DNA of 64,000 nucleotides from Acidiferrum sp963764675 (GCA_963764675.1 CAVXTQ010000001.1:186001-250000), one strand, 5' to 3'. Shown: positions 16,557 to 25,605, numbered from the stretch's first letter. The notes: generated from the sequence alone by a model not told the origin. A program made the numbers and translations.

Positions 16557-19500
16557 ATGAGGCCTTCCCGCAAGACCGCGATATTGCTGGGACTCTGGCT
16601 GGTCCTTTCTGCGGATCGCTACCTTGGCCAAACCACAGCGCCACCCGCTCGAATTATCGCGGCGATCGACGAGAACAAACTGGTTACGCTCCGCGGAAAC
16701 GTGCATCCGCTCGCGCGTCCCGAATTCGATCGGGGCTCCGTTAGCGGCGCCCAGGCTCTGCATCGAATCCTGCTTCTCTTGCAGCGCAGTCCAGAGCAGG
16801 AGTCCGCGCTGCTTCAATTGCTCGACGACCAGCAGAGCAAAGCCTCGCCTAGCTACCACAAGTGGCTCGCGCCGGATGAGTTTGGCGGCCGATTCGGGCC
16901 TGCGGATGCTGACATTCAGGCGGTCACGCAGTGGCTCGCGTTGCGGGGGTTCACCGGCATCAAAGTTGGCGCTGGCCGGAGTGTGATTGAGTTCTCAGGC
17001 AACGTGGGTCAAGTACGCAGTGCATTTCACACCGAGATTCACCAGTACGTCGCCAAGGGCGACACGCACCTTGCAAACGATCGCGATCCCCAGATTCCCG
17101 CCGCACTGGCGCCGGTAATCGCCGGCATCGCCTCCCTCAACAATTTCCCAGTGAAGTCGCACCTGCATCGCCTCGGCGCGTTTCAAAAATTGCGGGCCAC
17201 CGGCGACGTAGAGCCGCTGTTTACGTTCGCTGGATGTCAGTCCGGCAATTGTTATGCGGTCGGCCCTCCCGACTTTGCGAAAATCTATAACTCCGCGCCT
17301 CTTTTGAACGGGACTCCAAAGATTGATGGTACCGGACAAACCATCGCGATCGTAGGTGAGACGAACATCAACGTTCAGGACGTCGCGGACTTCCGCACGA
17401 TTTTTGGACTGTCGCAGAATTTTACGAGCAGCAATATCATTCTGAATGGTCCGGATCCAGGCATCAACGGCAGTGAAGGTGAATCGGACGTGGACGTGCA
17501 ATGGTCTGGAGGGGTAGCCCCGGGCGCCACGATCGACCTCGTGACCTCGGCCTCGACCGAGACGACTTCAGGCACCCACCTGTCGGCCGTCTATATCATC
17601 GACAACAATTTTGCGGGAGTGATGAGCGAAAGCTTCGGCGAGTGTGAACAACACCTAGGAACAACCTTAAATCAGTTCTACAACTCGTTGTGGGAACAAG
17701 GGTCGGCGCAAGGCATTACGGTCATCCTGTCTTCCGGAGATGGGGGTGCCGCGGGTTGCGATGATTTCGATTCACAACAGGCAGCGAGCGGGGGTTTGGC
17801 GGTTAGTGGGTTTGCCTCCACACCTTTCAACGTGGCTGTCGGCGGAACGGACTTTGACCAAGCGGGTAAGCAGTCACAGTTTTGGAATACCACCGCGACG
17901 ACGAGCACACCGCCTGTTCCTGCATCGGCCTTGAAATACATTCCCGAAGTGCCGTGGAACGACTCTTGCGGGAGGCTTGGGCTATCGGGCTGTGCCTCGG
18001 CCACGAACATCACGGCGGGAAGCGGTGGCGCGAGCACGATCTACACAAAGCCGACGTGGCAGATGGGCATATCGGGGATGCCTGCCGACGGTCACCGGGA
18101 TTTGCCGGACGTCTCGCTGTTCGCCGGCAATGGCTTCAACGATAGCTTCTACATCCTGTGCCAAATAGACGCTAACGCCTCGTCCTCATGCGATCTGTCT
18201 GAGTTTGTTTTTTCGTTCCAGGGAGTCGGAGGCACTTCGGTGTCGGCTCCGGCCTTCGCCGGGATCATGGCGTTGGTGAACCAGAAGCAAGCCACCGCTC
18301 AAGTTCCCGCTCCCCGTCAGGGCAACGCGAACCATGTTCTATACGCACTGATGAAGAAGCAGGTATCCACAACTCCGGCTCTGAATTGCGTTTCCGCTAC
18401 GCCACCCGCCGCCGCTTGTACCTTCAACGATGTAAACAAAGGGAGCAACGCCGTTCCTTGCGCGGGCGGGTCGCCCAACTGCAGCAGCAAAACTACTGGC
18501 ACCAACGGCGTGCTGGTGGAGCCTGCGAGCGCGACCACGCCGGCGTTCCCCGCGACTTCAGGTTATGACTTGGCCACGGGCCTGGGCTCCGTCAACGTGA
18601 TGAATCTCGTGAACAACTGGAGCACCGTGAACCAGACTTCCACGAGCACGTCGCTGACGTTGAACAACAACAGCGCGGTGAACATTACGCACGGTTCGTC
18701 CGTGCCGGTGCAGGTGGGGTTGACGCCGACTGCCGCGACCGGTGACGTGTCACTGACTGCGGACTTGGGCAATGGGCAGACGGTTGGTTTTGATACGTTG
18801 ACACTTGGAGCAGGCGGAACCGCAAGCGGGACGACCACCGGGCTCCCGGGCGGAACAAATTACTTGGTGCATGCGCACTACACGGGAGACGGCACCAACG
18901 CGCCCAGTGATTCCACGCCGCCCGTGTCGGTGACGGTAACGCCGGAGAGCAGCAAAACGTTCGCGAATCTTGTGACCACGGATATCAACGGCAAACCCAC
19001 GAGTTTCTCGGCGACGAACGCCACATATGGGTCCGGTTTTTACCTCTTGCGGTTGGATGTGGGCGATTCCGGTGCCACTGTCTCCCCATCGACCGGCATC
19101 GCCAGTACGTGCGCGAGTCGGCTAAGCAGTTGTCCCACAGGAACGGTCGCGCTCACTGCAAACAGTTCGCCTCTGGGTGGAGGTGGCCTGAACCTCAACG
19201 GTGGAGGCTTCGCTGAGGCTCAATCGATTCCGCCGGGCAGCTACGCGATCTCGGCCGCGTATCCTGGTGATGCAAGCTACGGACCCAGCTCGGCCACCGC
19301 GAGCTTTACCATCGCCAAGGCCCCGACAACGACCACTGCCTCCTTCGGGACTCTGCAAGTGCCACTCGGAAATTTTTTACAAATTGATGCCGATGTTGCG
19401 ACCACAAGCGATGGGGTAGCTCCAACCGGCTCATTTGTGTTCTTCGTTGACGGGGCCCCGGTTGGGGGTCCAATCACTGTGTATGAGAGTGGCCCTTACA

Positions 19501-20501
19501 ATCCGAACGCCAACCCTCCGTATGCGTGGGCGGATGCCGTTTCTGGCACAACGTTGTTCGCTCTAGGACAGCACACTTTGATCTCGCAATATTCCGGTGA
19601 CGCAAACTATGCCGCTTCGACGAGTGCGCCTTCCTCCGTCACCGTAACGAAAGCTCTAACCACGATTGCAGCGTATGCAATCCCGGCTACGGTCAATGTA
19701 AATCAACAAGTGATGCTGGAAGCGACGGTCTCTGGAAGTGCGCCTGCTCCTCCGACAGGAACAGTCACGTTTGTTGATGGAACGAAGACGCTGAACGGAA
19801 CTGTAAGCTATTCGGTCATGAATAACGAACTCCAAGCCAGCATGCCCTATACCCCTACCACTCCGGGCACGCACGTCATTTCAGCGACCTATCCCGGCGA
19901 CGCGAACTACCTTCCAGGGGATCCCATTCCGGGGACCCTTACGGTCATCGGCCCAGACTTTACTCTGACGCCGCAACCGGCCGGTGCGAATGTTACTGCG
20001 GGCGGCTCGGCCACCTATAAGATCGCTGTTGCGGGCAGCAACGGTTTTAACTCCAACGTCAGCGTGAGCTGTTCGGTGATGGCGATGGCGGCGGCCTGCA
20101 CTCCTGGCGCAGGCAATCCGGCCTCGGTCGCAGCCGGGAGCAGTGCGACCATCACGGTCACGACCACTGCCCCGGGTCTAGCTTTGCCAATGCGCGCGCC
20201 TCGAAAGGTCGACCCGACGAGGATCCTCTTACCGTTGAGCATCCTTGCCGTTTTGGTCTTGGCTCTTTTTTCGTTTGACCGAGGTACACGCCGATATCGA
20301 CTCGTGCTCTCGCTGCCTGCAATTAGCATTGCTTTTTTCTTGCTGCTACAAGCCTCTGGTTGTGGTGGCGGGAGCGGCGGCAGCGGCGGCAGCACTGGCC
20401 CGCCGCCTGCAGGAACTCCACCGGGATCCTATACCGTCACGATCACGGGAAGCTCCGGCTCAACTACACACACCGCGACCGCTACTCTGACAGTGAATTA
20501 G
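16557..20501 (+). CDS. Secreted sedolisin (S53, pro-kumamolisin) with Ig-like repeats and C-terminal anchor
   Basis: The 1314-residue acid serine-carboxyl peptidase has an N-terminal signal (AILLGLWLVLSA) and a pro-domain at about 30-195 (YHKWLAPDEFGGRFGPADAD). The S53 catalytic domain spans about 230-680: E309-x3-D313 (GESDVDVQW), oxyanion Asp395 (SSGDGG) and nucleophile S561 in GGTSVSAP. The family's end signature GYDLATGLGSVNV is present. Four or more Ig-like/Big_3-type repeats follow (about 690-1190), each with a YPGDA/YTGDG motif. The C-terminal region has two hydrophobic segments (LLPLSILAVLVLALF and AISIAFFLLLQASGC), a Gly/Ser-rich linker and a last Ig-like strand. The likely role is extracellular protein breakdown at low pH. 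The start is the ATG at 16557. Confidence 0.93.
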   Translation: MRPSRKTAILLGLWLVLSADRYLGQTTAPPARIIAAIDENKLVTLRGNVHPLARPEFDRGSVSGAQALHRILLLLQRSPEQESALLQLLDDQQSKASPSYHKWLAPDEFGGRFGPADADIQAVTQWLALRGFTGIKVGAGRSVIEFSGNVGQVRSAFHTEIHQYVAKGDTHLANDRDPQIPAALAPVIAGIASLNNFPVKSHLHRLGAFQKLRATGDVEPLFTFAGCQSGNCYAVGPPDFAKIYNSAPLLNGTPKIDGTGQTIAIVGETNINVQDVADFRTIFGLSQNFTSSNIILNGPDPGINGSEGESDVDVQWSGGVAPGATIDLVTSASTETTSGTHLSAVYIIDNNFAGVMSESFGECEQHLGTTLNQFYNSLWEQGSAQGITVILSSGDGGAAGCDDFDSQQAASGGLAVSGFASTPFNVAVGGTDFDQAGKQSQFWNTTATTSTPPVPASALKYIPEVPWNDSCGRLGLSGCASATNITAGSGGASTIYTKPTWQMGISGMPADGHRDLPDVSLFAGNGFNDSFYILCQIDANASSSCDLSEFVFSFQGVGGTSVSAPAFAGIMALVNQKQATAQVPAPRQGNANHVLYALMKKQVSTTPALNCVSATPPAAACTFNDVNKGSNAVPCAGGSPNCSSKTTGTNGVLVEPASATTPAFPATSGYDLATGLGSVNVMNLVNNWSTVNQTSTSTSLTLNNNSAVNITHGSSVPVQVGLTPTAATGDVSLTADLGNGQTVGFDTLTLGAGGTASGTTTGLPGGTNYLVHAHYTGDGTNAPSDSTPPVSVTVTPESSKTFANLVTTDINGKPTSFSATNATYGSGFYLLRLDVGDSGATVSPSTGIASTCASRLSSCPTGTVALTANSSPLGGGGLNLNGGGFAEAQSIPPGSYAISAAYPGDASYGPSSATASFTIAKAPTTTTASFGTLQVPLGNFLQIDADVATTSDGVAPTGSFVFFVDGAPVGGPITVYESGPYNPNANPPYAWADAVSGTTLFALGQHTLISQYSGDANYAASTSAPSSVTVTKALTTIAAYAIPATVNVNQQVMLEATVSGSAPAPPTGTVTFVDGTKTLNGTVSYSVMNNELQASMPYTPTTPGTHVISATYPGDANYLPGDPIPGTLTVIGPDFTLTPQPAGANVTAGGSATYKIAVAGSNGFNSNVSVSCSVMAMAAACTPGAGNPASVAAGSSATITVTTTAPGLALPMRAPRKVDPTRILLPLSILAVLVLALFSFDRGTRRYRLVLSLPAISIAFFLLLQASGCGGGSGGSGGSTGPPPAGTPPGSYTVTITGSSGSTTHTATATLTVN

Positions 20502-20559
20502 CGAGATCGGCCAAGGGGACGGCACCCGCTGAACCCCACGACCGTGCGAGAATATCCCC

Positions 20560-21306
20560 GTGAATCCTTGGTTCCTCACCGTGCCTGCTGCGCTGGCTAC
20601 AGCTACCGGGCTTACCGCCTACGGTGGCGTCTATCCTCGGGCGCAGCTCTTTGGCGCGACGACTTGCTACACTGCCTCATCTCGCCAACTGGCGATTACT
20701 TTTGACGATGGGCCGAATCCGTCGATCACGCCGAAGTTGCTCGATTTACTGGATTGCTATGAGGCCCGCGCCACCTTCTTTCTGGTGGGACGTTACGCGC
20801 GCGAGTGTCCGCAGCTCGTGCGAGAGATTGCCGCCCGCGGACACGTGATCGGCAATCACACGCAAACGCATCCCAATCTTTTCTGGCTCGGGCCCGCGCA
20901 AATCCGCGACGAGCTTCGCCGTTGCCAGGATGCGATTGCGAGGGCTGGAGTCGCGCCGGCGAAATGGTTCCGCCCGCCGTTCGGTTTGCGCAATCCGGCC
21001 CTGGCGGGCGCTACGCGCGCCTTCGATCTGCGCGTGATTATGTGGTCGCTGATCCCCGGCGACTGGCACGCGCAGAGCGATGAATGGCTGATCGACCGCA
21101 TGAAACCCATCGCCAACCACGCGAAAGACGCGGGTGCGCACACTGTCTCTGGCGATATACTCTGCCTCCACGACGGGAGCCACCGCGGTCAGAACGCCGA
21201 TCGCACCCATACCCTCGCCGCGTTGGAATTCTGGCTGCCCCGTTGGCGCGAACTGGGCCTGGAATTTGTTACAATTGAGGAAGCGGTGCGCACTCCCGCA
21301 TCATGA
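20560..21306 (+). CDS. Polysaccharide deacetylase (NodB homology)
   Basis: This 248-residue carbohydrate esterase family 4 protein removes N- or O-acetyl groups from cell-wall or capsular polysaccharide. The motifs are clear: TFDDGP (catalytic Asp and metal Asp), GNHTQTHPN (metal His pair), RPPFGLRNP, and a late LHDGS carrying the catalytic His. The N-terminus (about 1-30) is hydrophobic and may be a signal or anchor. It starts at GTG 20560, 58 bases after the sedolisin, and its TGA overlaps the next gene's ATG by four bases, so the two are translationally coupled. Confidence 0.92.
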   Translation: MNPWFLTVPAALATATGLTAYGGVYPRAQLFGATTCYTASSRQLAITFDDGPNPSITPKLLDLLDCYEARATFFLVGRYARECPQLVREIAARGHVIGNHTQTHPNLFWLGPAQIRDELRRCQDAIARAGVAPAKWFRPPFGLRNPALAGATRAFDLRVIMWSLIPGDWHAQSDEWLIDRMKPIANHAKDAGAHTVSGDILCLHDGSHRGQNADRTHTLAALEFWLPRWRELGLEFVTIEEAVRTPAS

Positions 21307-21623
21307 CTATGGACGAGCGAGCTTTTTACACCGAACGCGAAGAGACACGAAAGATCAAGCTGGTCTGCCCCAGCTGCCGCGGCGAATTTGAATTTCCCGT
21401 GCGCTGGAAGGTCTGCCGGAAGAAGAAGGAGCTCCCGCGCGGAATAGGCGAGGAAGATAGAAGAAAATTTGCCAAGGCCGCATCCTACATGGTGCGCTTG
21501 GACGATCTCGTCGCCTGCTACAAGTGCCGCAAGCGCTTCGAGCTAACCGGTCAATCCACGGTGCTCATATCCGATACTCTAGGTGATCCGAACGCCGACC
21601 CTGAGAATTTCGGCAACCGCTGA
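21303..21623 (+). CDS. Small two-CxxC protein, probable zinc ribbon
   Basis: The 106-residue protein has two Cys pairs, CPSC at about 22-25 and CYKC at about 70-73, separated by a basic stretch (RWKVCRKKKELPRG). It probably forms one zinc-binding fold, with an acidic C-terminus. Its ATG overlaps the deacetylase stop (ATGA); a second ATG at 21309 is an alternative start. I do not recognise the family. Coupling to the deacetylase suggests shared expression but not a function. Confidence 0.75.
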   Translation: MTMDERAFYTEREETRKIKLVCPSCRGEFEFPVRWKVCRKKKELPRGIGEEDRRKFAKAASYMVRLDDLVACYKCRKRFELTGQSTVLISDTLGDPNADPENFGNR

Positions 21624-21652
21624 CTACTCACCACTCACTGCCCACTACTCAC
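21623..21652. repeat. Short direct repeat, ACTACTCAC twice
   Basis: ACTACTCAC occurs at 21623-21631 and 21644-21652, with related CACTCACTG and CTGCTCACC copies around them, in the 43-base gap between two convergent genes. This low-complexity, degenerate tandem pattern may act as a spacer; no function is evident. Confidence 0.5.
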
Positions 21653-21666
21653 TGCTCACCGCGTTT

Positions 21667-21867
21667 CTAAATCTCCGGATACATCTCAAAAAACGCCTCG
21701 ATCGACTCGCGGAACGTCGCCTCGATCTCTTCTTTGCTCCCCTCGATCAAGTGCATTGTCACGCGTGCGGACCGCCCATTCTTCAGCACCACCGTCGCGT
21801 CCTTTACTTCGCCGAGGTCCTCTTCCGGCAACAGCCGCATTCCGTAAATCAGCGCCAACTTCGCCAT
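21667..21867 (-). CDS. Small conserved-looking protein of unknown function
   Basis: The 66-residue protein has a beta-strand-like core (DATVVLKNGRSARVTMHLIE) and a helical acidic end (EEIEATFRESIEAFFEMYPE). A good ribosome site (GGGAGGGCG) precedes the ATG at 21867, supporting a real gene. It is convergent with the zinc-ribbon protein. There is no signal, membrane segment or known motif. Confidence 0.65.
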   Translation of the reverse strand: MAKLALIYGMRLLPEEDLGEVKDATVVLKNGRSARVTMHLIEGSKEEIEATFRESIEAFFEMYPEI

Positions 21868-22011
21868 GTTCGCCCTCCCGCTCTAGCCCTAGCGTAAATC
21901 TTCGCGGCCACCCGGTCAAAACCGGCGGATGACTGAAACTCGCTCCCCAGGCGTATACTGCAAGCATCCGTCTATCCCTCAGACGCATCGCATTCACAAC
22001 AGGTGAGAACA

Positions 22012-22794
22012 ATGAACCGCACGCGCCCGATTTACCTCGCACTCCTCGCGCCAATCGTTCTCTGCGCTCCGTGGGGAGAACTGCTGGCGCAGGAACCTCC
22101 CGGCCCGCAGACTTCCGCGCCCCCAGCGGTCGCGCCCGTTGCGCGCCCTGCCGCCGTGCAAAGCGCTGGTGAACGCATCACGGTTCCCGCCGGCACGCGC
22201 TTCGCCGTGGTTCTGGAAAACGGCATCTCTACGCGCGGTGCGAAACCCGGCGACTCTCTCTACTTCCGCACTTCGTTTCCCATTACGGAAAATAACCGCA
22301 TCGTGGTGCCCGTTGGTTCCTACCTTCGCGGCGAGATCACCGAATCCAAGCGCCCGGGCCGCATCAAGGGCCGCGGTGAGTTTCGCATGCGCCTAAACAC
22401 GCTGATCTTTCCCAACGGTTACACCGTCGATCTGAACGCCGCTCCACGCAGCGCGGACACCGGCGGTAAAGAAACCATGGACCCCGAAGGGAAAACCACC
22501 GGTCCGGGCGGGAAGGGCAAAGACGTCGGCACCGTGGCAACCACAACCGCGACTGGCGCAGGCATCGGCGCAATTGCTGCGGGCGCCAAGGGCGCAGGCA
22601 TTGGAGCCGGAATCGGCGGCCTGGCTGGATTGGGCGCTGTGCTGCTTACACGCGGCCCCGAAGCGGAGTTGCCCCGCGGCTCGACCCTGGACGTGGTCCT
22701 CGAGCACGAACTTGCACTCGACGGCAGCCAAATCCAATACACGCACGTAGGTCAGGCGTCGCCGATCACCCCGCCGCCAGCTCGCCAACAATAG
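22012..22794 (+). CDS. Secreted protein with glycine-zipper segment (paralogue of 31603-32343)
   Basis: The 260-residue protein has a signal peptide (IYLALLAPIVLCAPWGELLAQ) and a Pro/Ala-rich linker. A beta-rich domain follows (VPAGTRFAVVLENGISTRGA), reminiscent of VirB10/TrbI-fold or capsule-assembly domains. The glycine-zipper stretch GAGIGAIAAGAKGAGIGAGI is likely to insert in a membrane or pack helices, and a final beta part reads PRGSTLDVVLEHELALDG. The start is the ATG at 22012 after AGGTGAG; a GTG at 22003 lies inside that site. The gene at 31603-32343 has the same layout. The likely role is in the envelope, with exact function unknown. Confidence 0.75.
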   Translation: MNRTRPIYLALLAPIVLCAPWGELLAQEPPGPQTSAPPAVAPVARPAAVQSAGERITVPAGTRFAVVLENGISTRGAKPGDSLYFRTSFPITENNRIVVPVGSYLRGEITESKRPGRIKGRGEFRMRLNTLIFPNGYTVDLNAAPRSADTGGKETMDPEGKTTGPGGKGKDVGTVATTTATGAGIGAIAAGAKGAGIGAGIGGLAGLGAVLLTRGPEAELPRGSTLDVVLEHELALDGSQIQYTHVGQASPITPPPARQQ

Positions 22795-22857
22795 CGGCCG
22801 CCGCTTTCAGCTGCGTTTCAACAAACGACGAGTTTTGTTCTGGATGCGAAGCGCGCC

Positions 22858-23739
22858 TCATTGGGGCGTCGCCGGCGGTTGTGCTGGAGGTGGTTGCGTC
22901 ACGGGCGTCGGCGGTTTTGCTGCGACGCCCTTCGGCTGAATGGATAGCAACTCAATCTCAAAAATGAGGGTGGCGTTCGGCCCGATGGTTCCGCCTGCGC
23001 CGCGCGGCCCATAAGCGAGATCGGGCGGAATGAAGAGTTGCCACTTCGATCCAACCGGCATCAATTGCAACGCCTCGGTCCATCCCTTGATCACTCCGCT
23101 GACGTTCAGCGTAGCGGGCTGACCTCGCTTGTAGGAGCTGTCGAACTCCGTATTGTTGAGCAGCGTGCCGCGGTAGTTGCAAACGACCGAGTCGGTTGCC
23201 GCCGGCTTCGGTCCGTCGCCTTCTTTCAAGATTTTGTATTGAAGCCCGCTCGGCAGACTGACAACGCCTTCCTGCGTTTTGTTGGCCGCCAGAAATGCGT
23301 CGCCTTCCTGCTTGTTCGAATTCGCGACCACGTCGATCTTGGCCTGCTGCTTCTTCCGCACATCGGCCTGAAGCGCAATCATCGTGGCTTTGATTTCCTC
23401 GTCGGTCATTAGCGCCTTGCGGTCTGCCAGCCCGTCGCGCAAGCCGCGCAAGACGATGCTCGGATCGACGTCCACTTCATCGCGGTGCAGGCCCTTGCCA
23501 ATGTTCAGGCCGATCGAATAGCTGGCCTTGTCCTTGGGCGTTTTCAACGTCAACGGTGTTGTGGTCTTCGCGCCCGAGGCTGGACCTGTCTTCGTGGCCG
23601 AAGCTGCCGGAGCTTTTTGCGTCTTTGCCGTCGGAGCGGGTTGCGCAGCAGGTGCTGGGGTCTGTTGGGCGACCACGCTCGCAACCAGCAAGCCCGCTGC
23701 GAAGAGTGTCGTTGCTATCGTGGTGATTTTGTTTTTCAT
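22858..23739 (-). CDS. FKBP-type peptidyl-prolyl isomerase, exported
   Basis: The 293-residue protein has a signal peptide (ITTIATTLFAAGLLVASVVA) and a Pro/Ala/Thr-rich linker. An FkpA/Mip-like N-terminal helical dimerisation region (SYSIGLNIGKGLHRDEVDVD) precedes the C-terminal FKBP domain, with YRGTLLNNTEFDSSYKRGQP, VIKGWTEALQLMPVGSKWQL and IPPDLAYGPRG. It should act as a periplasmic folding helper. The ATG at 23739 fits the signal peptide; an upstream in-frame extension to 23913 has no secretory character. A Pro-rich tail (TPVTQPPPAQPP) ends the protein. Confidence 0.92.
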   Translation of the reverse strand: MKNKITTIATTLFAAGLLVASVVAQQTPAPAAQPAPTAKTQKAPAASATKTGPASGAKTTTPLTLKTPKDKASYSIGLNIGKGLHRDEVDVDPSIVLRGLRDGLADRKALMTDEEIKATMIALQADVRKKQQAKIDVVANSNKQEGDAFLAANKTQEGVVSLPSGLQYKILKEGDGPKPAATDSVVCNYRGTLLNNTEFDSSYKRGQPATLNVSGVIKGWTEALQLMPVGSKWQLFIPPDLAYGPRGAGGTIGPNATLIFEIELLSIQPKGVAAKPPTPVTQPPPAQPPATPQ

Positions 23740-23913
23740 GGAACCATTCTCACATCGCTCCAGCGAATCCGCAAACTGTCCCACGAACGGATGACGGGCA
23801 ATAAAAAACGACACGTTGGGCAAGAACGGATTCGCGGTCGCTTTGAGGAAGTGTGGCAACTCAAGGAAACTGACCCTCAGCGGCTGAAGCCCGGAAGATA
23901 GGCAAGCGCCCAC

Positions 23914-23933
23914 GGCACGGCTGAAGCCGTGCC
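23914..23933. repeat. REP-like palindrome
   Basis: GGCACGGCTGAAGCCGTGCC forms a perfect 8-bp stem with a TGAA loop in the spacer between thiO and the FKBP gene. A related half (CGGCTGAAGCC) lies just upstream at 23881. It looks like a dispersed acidobacterial palindromic repeat and could also terminate thiO transcription. Confidence 0.6.
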
Positions 23934-23955
23934 CTCCCGTTGCCCCACAAAGTGT

Positions 23956-25083
23956 TTAGGCGGAAGTACCTTGAGTTGCTTGTGCGAAGCGCATCGGAGT
24001 GAAGCGATCCCAATCGAGACTCACGCGTTGTACCGTGAGCCACTCGCGCATCAGCCGCGCGGTGATCGGGGTCAGCAGAACGCCACTGCGGAAATGTCCC
24101 GTTGCGATCAGCAGTCCATCGACATCGGTAGGCCCGAGAATCGGCAGGTGATCGGGAGAATCCGGCCGCAAACCCGCCCAGGTTTCGTCTATGCGCGCGT
24201 TGGCCAAACCTGGGGCAAGCTCGATGGCCGCGGCGAGGATTTTTTCCAAGCCACCCGCGGTCACTTGTTTCTCGAAACCAACGTATTCGACTGTGGCGCC
24301 CGCCAGGATCCGTCCGTTGTTCCGCGGGACAAGATAAACTCGCTCCGACCACAAGACCCGTTCTATTTTCAGCTCGTCCGTGCGCAGCGCGATCATCTGG
24401 CCTTTGGCCGGACGCACAGGGGCGTATGCTTTCGCCCCGGTGATGCTCGACGAAAAGCAACCCGCGGCGACGATCGTCCACTTGGTCGAGATTTTTTCGT
24501 TCTGCAACTCCAAGCCGACGCATCGATCGCCTTCGCGCCGGATCGCGTTCACCGCGTGGCCCGCAAAAATCTCGACCCCGCTTTTCCGCGCGGCCTCCAG
24601 CACCGTGCTGGTCAATAAGCGGTTGTCGATCGATGCTTCGTCCGGCCGTAATGCTGCCGCTTCAATATCGGGATTCAGCGCGGGTTCCAGCTTGCACGCG
24701 TCCTCGGGGCGAAGCGGCTCGGCCTTCAGTCCCAAGCCGTGGTGCAGCGCGATCAGCGCGCTCAATTCACGCGCAGCGTCGCGCGAAAACAATGCTTCGA
24801 CAGTTCCTTTGGGGCGAAAGCCAGTGTTCAGCCCCGAAATTTCCTCGACCGTCGCCACGAACTCCGGGTACAACGCCAGGCTTGCCTTGCCCAGCGGCAC
24901 CATCGGAATCGCTCCCGCATTTTCGGGCGCGGGCGACAAAATGCCAGCGCTGGCCCAAGACGCTTCGCGTCCCGGCTCGCCGCGGTCAAACACGCCGACG
25001 CGCAAGCCCGCCTGCGCGAGCTCCAGAGCGATCGCAGCGCCAATCAGCCCGCCTCCGGCGATCGCCACATCGAAAGTCTTCAT
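23956..25083 (-). CDS. thiO: Glycine oxidase ThiO
   Basis: This 375-residue FAD-dependent amine oxidase of the DAO family converts glycine to iminoglycine, which feeds the thiazole half of thiamine. The N-terminal dinucleotide-binding motif is AIAGGGLIGAAIALELAQAG with FDRGEPGREASWASAG after it. The ThiO-like end reads GLRPDSPDHLPILG, then LLIATGHFRSGVLLTPITAR. No other thiamine gene is in view, so the assignment rests on sequence features; a related glycine/D-amino-acid oxidase is the alternative. It diverges from the blaI-type gene. Confidence 0.85.
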   Translation of the reverse strand: MKTFDVAIAGGGLIGAAIALELAQAGLRVGVFDRGEPGREASWASAGILSPAPENAGAIPMVPLGKASLALYPEFVATVEEISGLNTGFRPKGTVEALFSRDAARELSALIALHHGLGLKAEPLRPEDACKLEPALNPDIEAAALRPDEASIDNRLLTSTVLEAARKSGVEIFAGHAVNAIRREGDRCVGLELQNEKISTKWTIVAAGCFSSSITGAKAYAPVRPAKGQMIALRTDELKIERVLWSERVYLVPRNNGRILAGATVEYVGFEKQVTAGGLEKILAAAIELAPGLANARIDETWAGLRPDSPDHLPILGPTDVDGLLIATGHFRSGVLLTPITARLMREWLTVQRVSLDWDRFTPMRFAQATQGTSA

Positions 25084-25192
25084 GATTTCATCTTAGCGCA
25101 TCCGTTTGGACGGTTCCTACCGCGCAGGTCTTGGGCGGCCAGGGGCGTTTTTTGAACCAGCCGACCCCTCTTGATTTTCCTTCATTTTTCTC

Positions 25193-25221
25193 TTGACATA
25201 CGAATTAACTAGTACTAGAAA
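25193..25221 (+). promoter_or_regulatory. Promoter of the BlaI-type gene with overlapping palindromic operator
   Basis: TTGACA at 25193-25198 and TAGAAA at 25216-25221 are 17 bases apart, a good housekeeping promoter. The perfect palindrome CTAGTACTAG (25209-25218) overlaps the -10 box, where BlaI/MecI repressors bind to regulate themselves. Transcription would start about 0-3 bases before the ATG at 25231, predicting a nearly leaderless mRNA. Confidence 0.6.
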
Positions 25222-25230
25222 AGGGATACG

Positions 25231-25605
25231 ATGAGACCCAAGCACACCACGCTGACCCCGCAGGAACTGGAAATCATGAAGCTCGTGTGGCAGCGCGAGA
25301 ACGCCACCGTTCGGGATATTTACGAAGCACTGCTCGAGCACCGCAAGATCGCGTACACCACCGTCATGACCATGATGAAGATTTTGGAGACCAAGGGTTA
25401 CTTGAAAAAGCGCCGCCAGGACCGCGCGTTCGTCTACCGGCCAGCGCATCCGAAGAATCAGGTCATTGGCGGAATGCTACGGGAATTCATCGATCGTGTT
25501 TTCAACGGTTCCGCCGAGCCACTGCTCGTCCATCTCGTCAAGACGCGCCATATTCGCGAAAAAGATTTGCAGGCAATTGCGCGCATGATCGAGGAGACAA
25601 AATAA
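25231..25605 (+). CDS. BlaI/MecI/CopY-family transcriptional repressor
   Basis: The 124-residue winged-helix repressor shows the family core LTPQELEIMKLVWQRENATV and the recognition helix region IAYTTVMTMMKILETKGYLK. The dimerisation part follows, and the VYRPAH strand carries the region where BlaI is cleaved in known systems. In those systems a membrane M56 peptidase inactivates the repressor; such a gene follows 38 bases downstream. It probably represses its own operon through the palindrome over its promoter. No beta-lactamase is nearby, so the target is not evident. Confidence 0.92.
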   Translation: MRPKHTTLTPQELEIMKLVWQRENATVRDIYEALLEHRKIAYTTVMTMMKILETKGYLKKRRQDRAFVYRPAHPKNQVIGGMLREFIDRVFNGSAEPLLVHLVKTRHIREKDLQAIARMIEETK

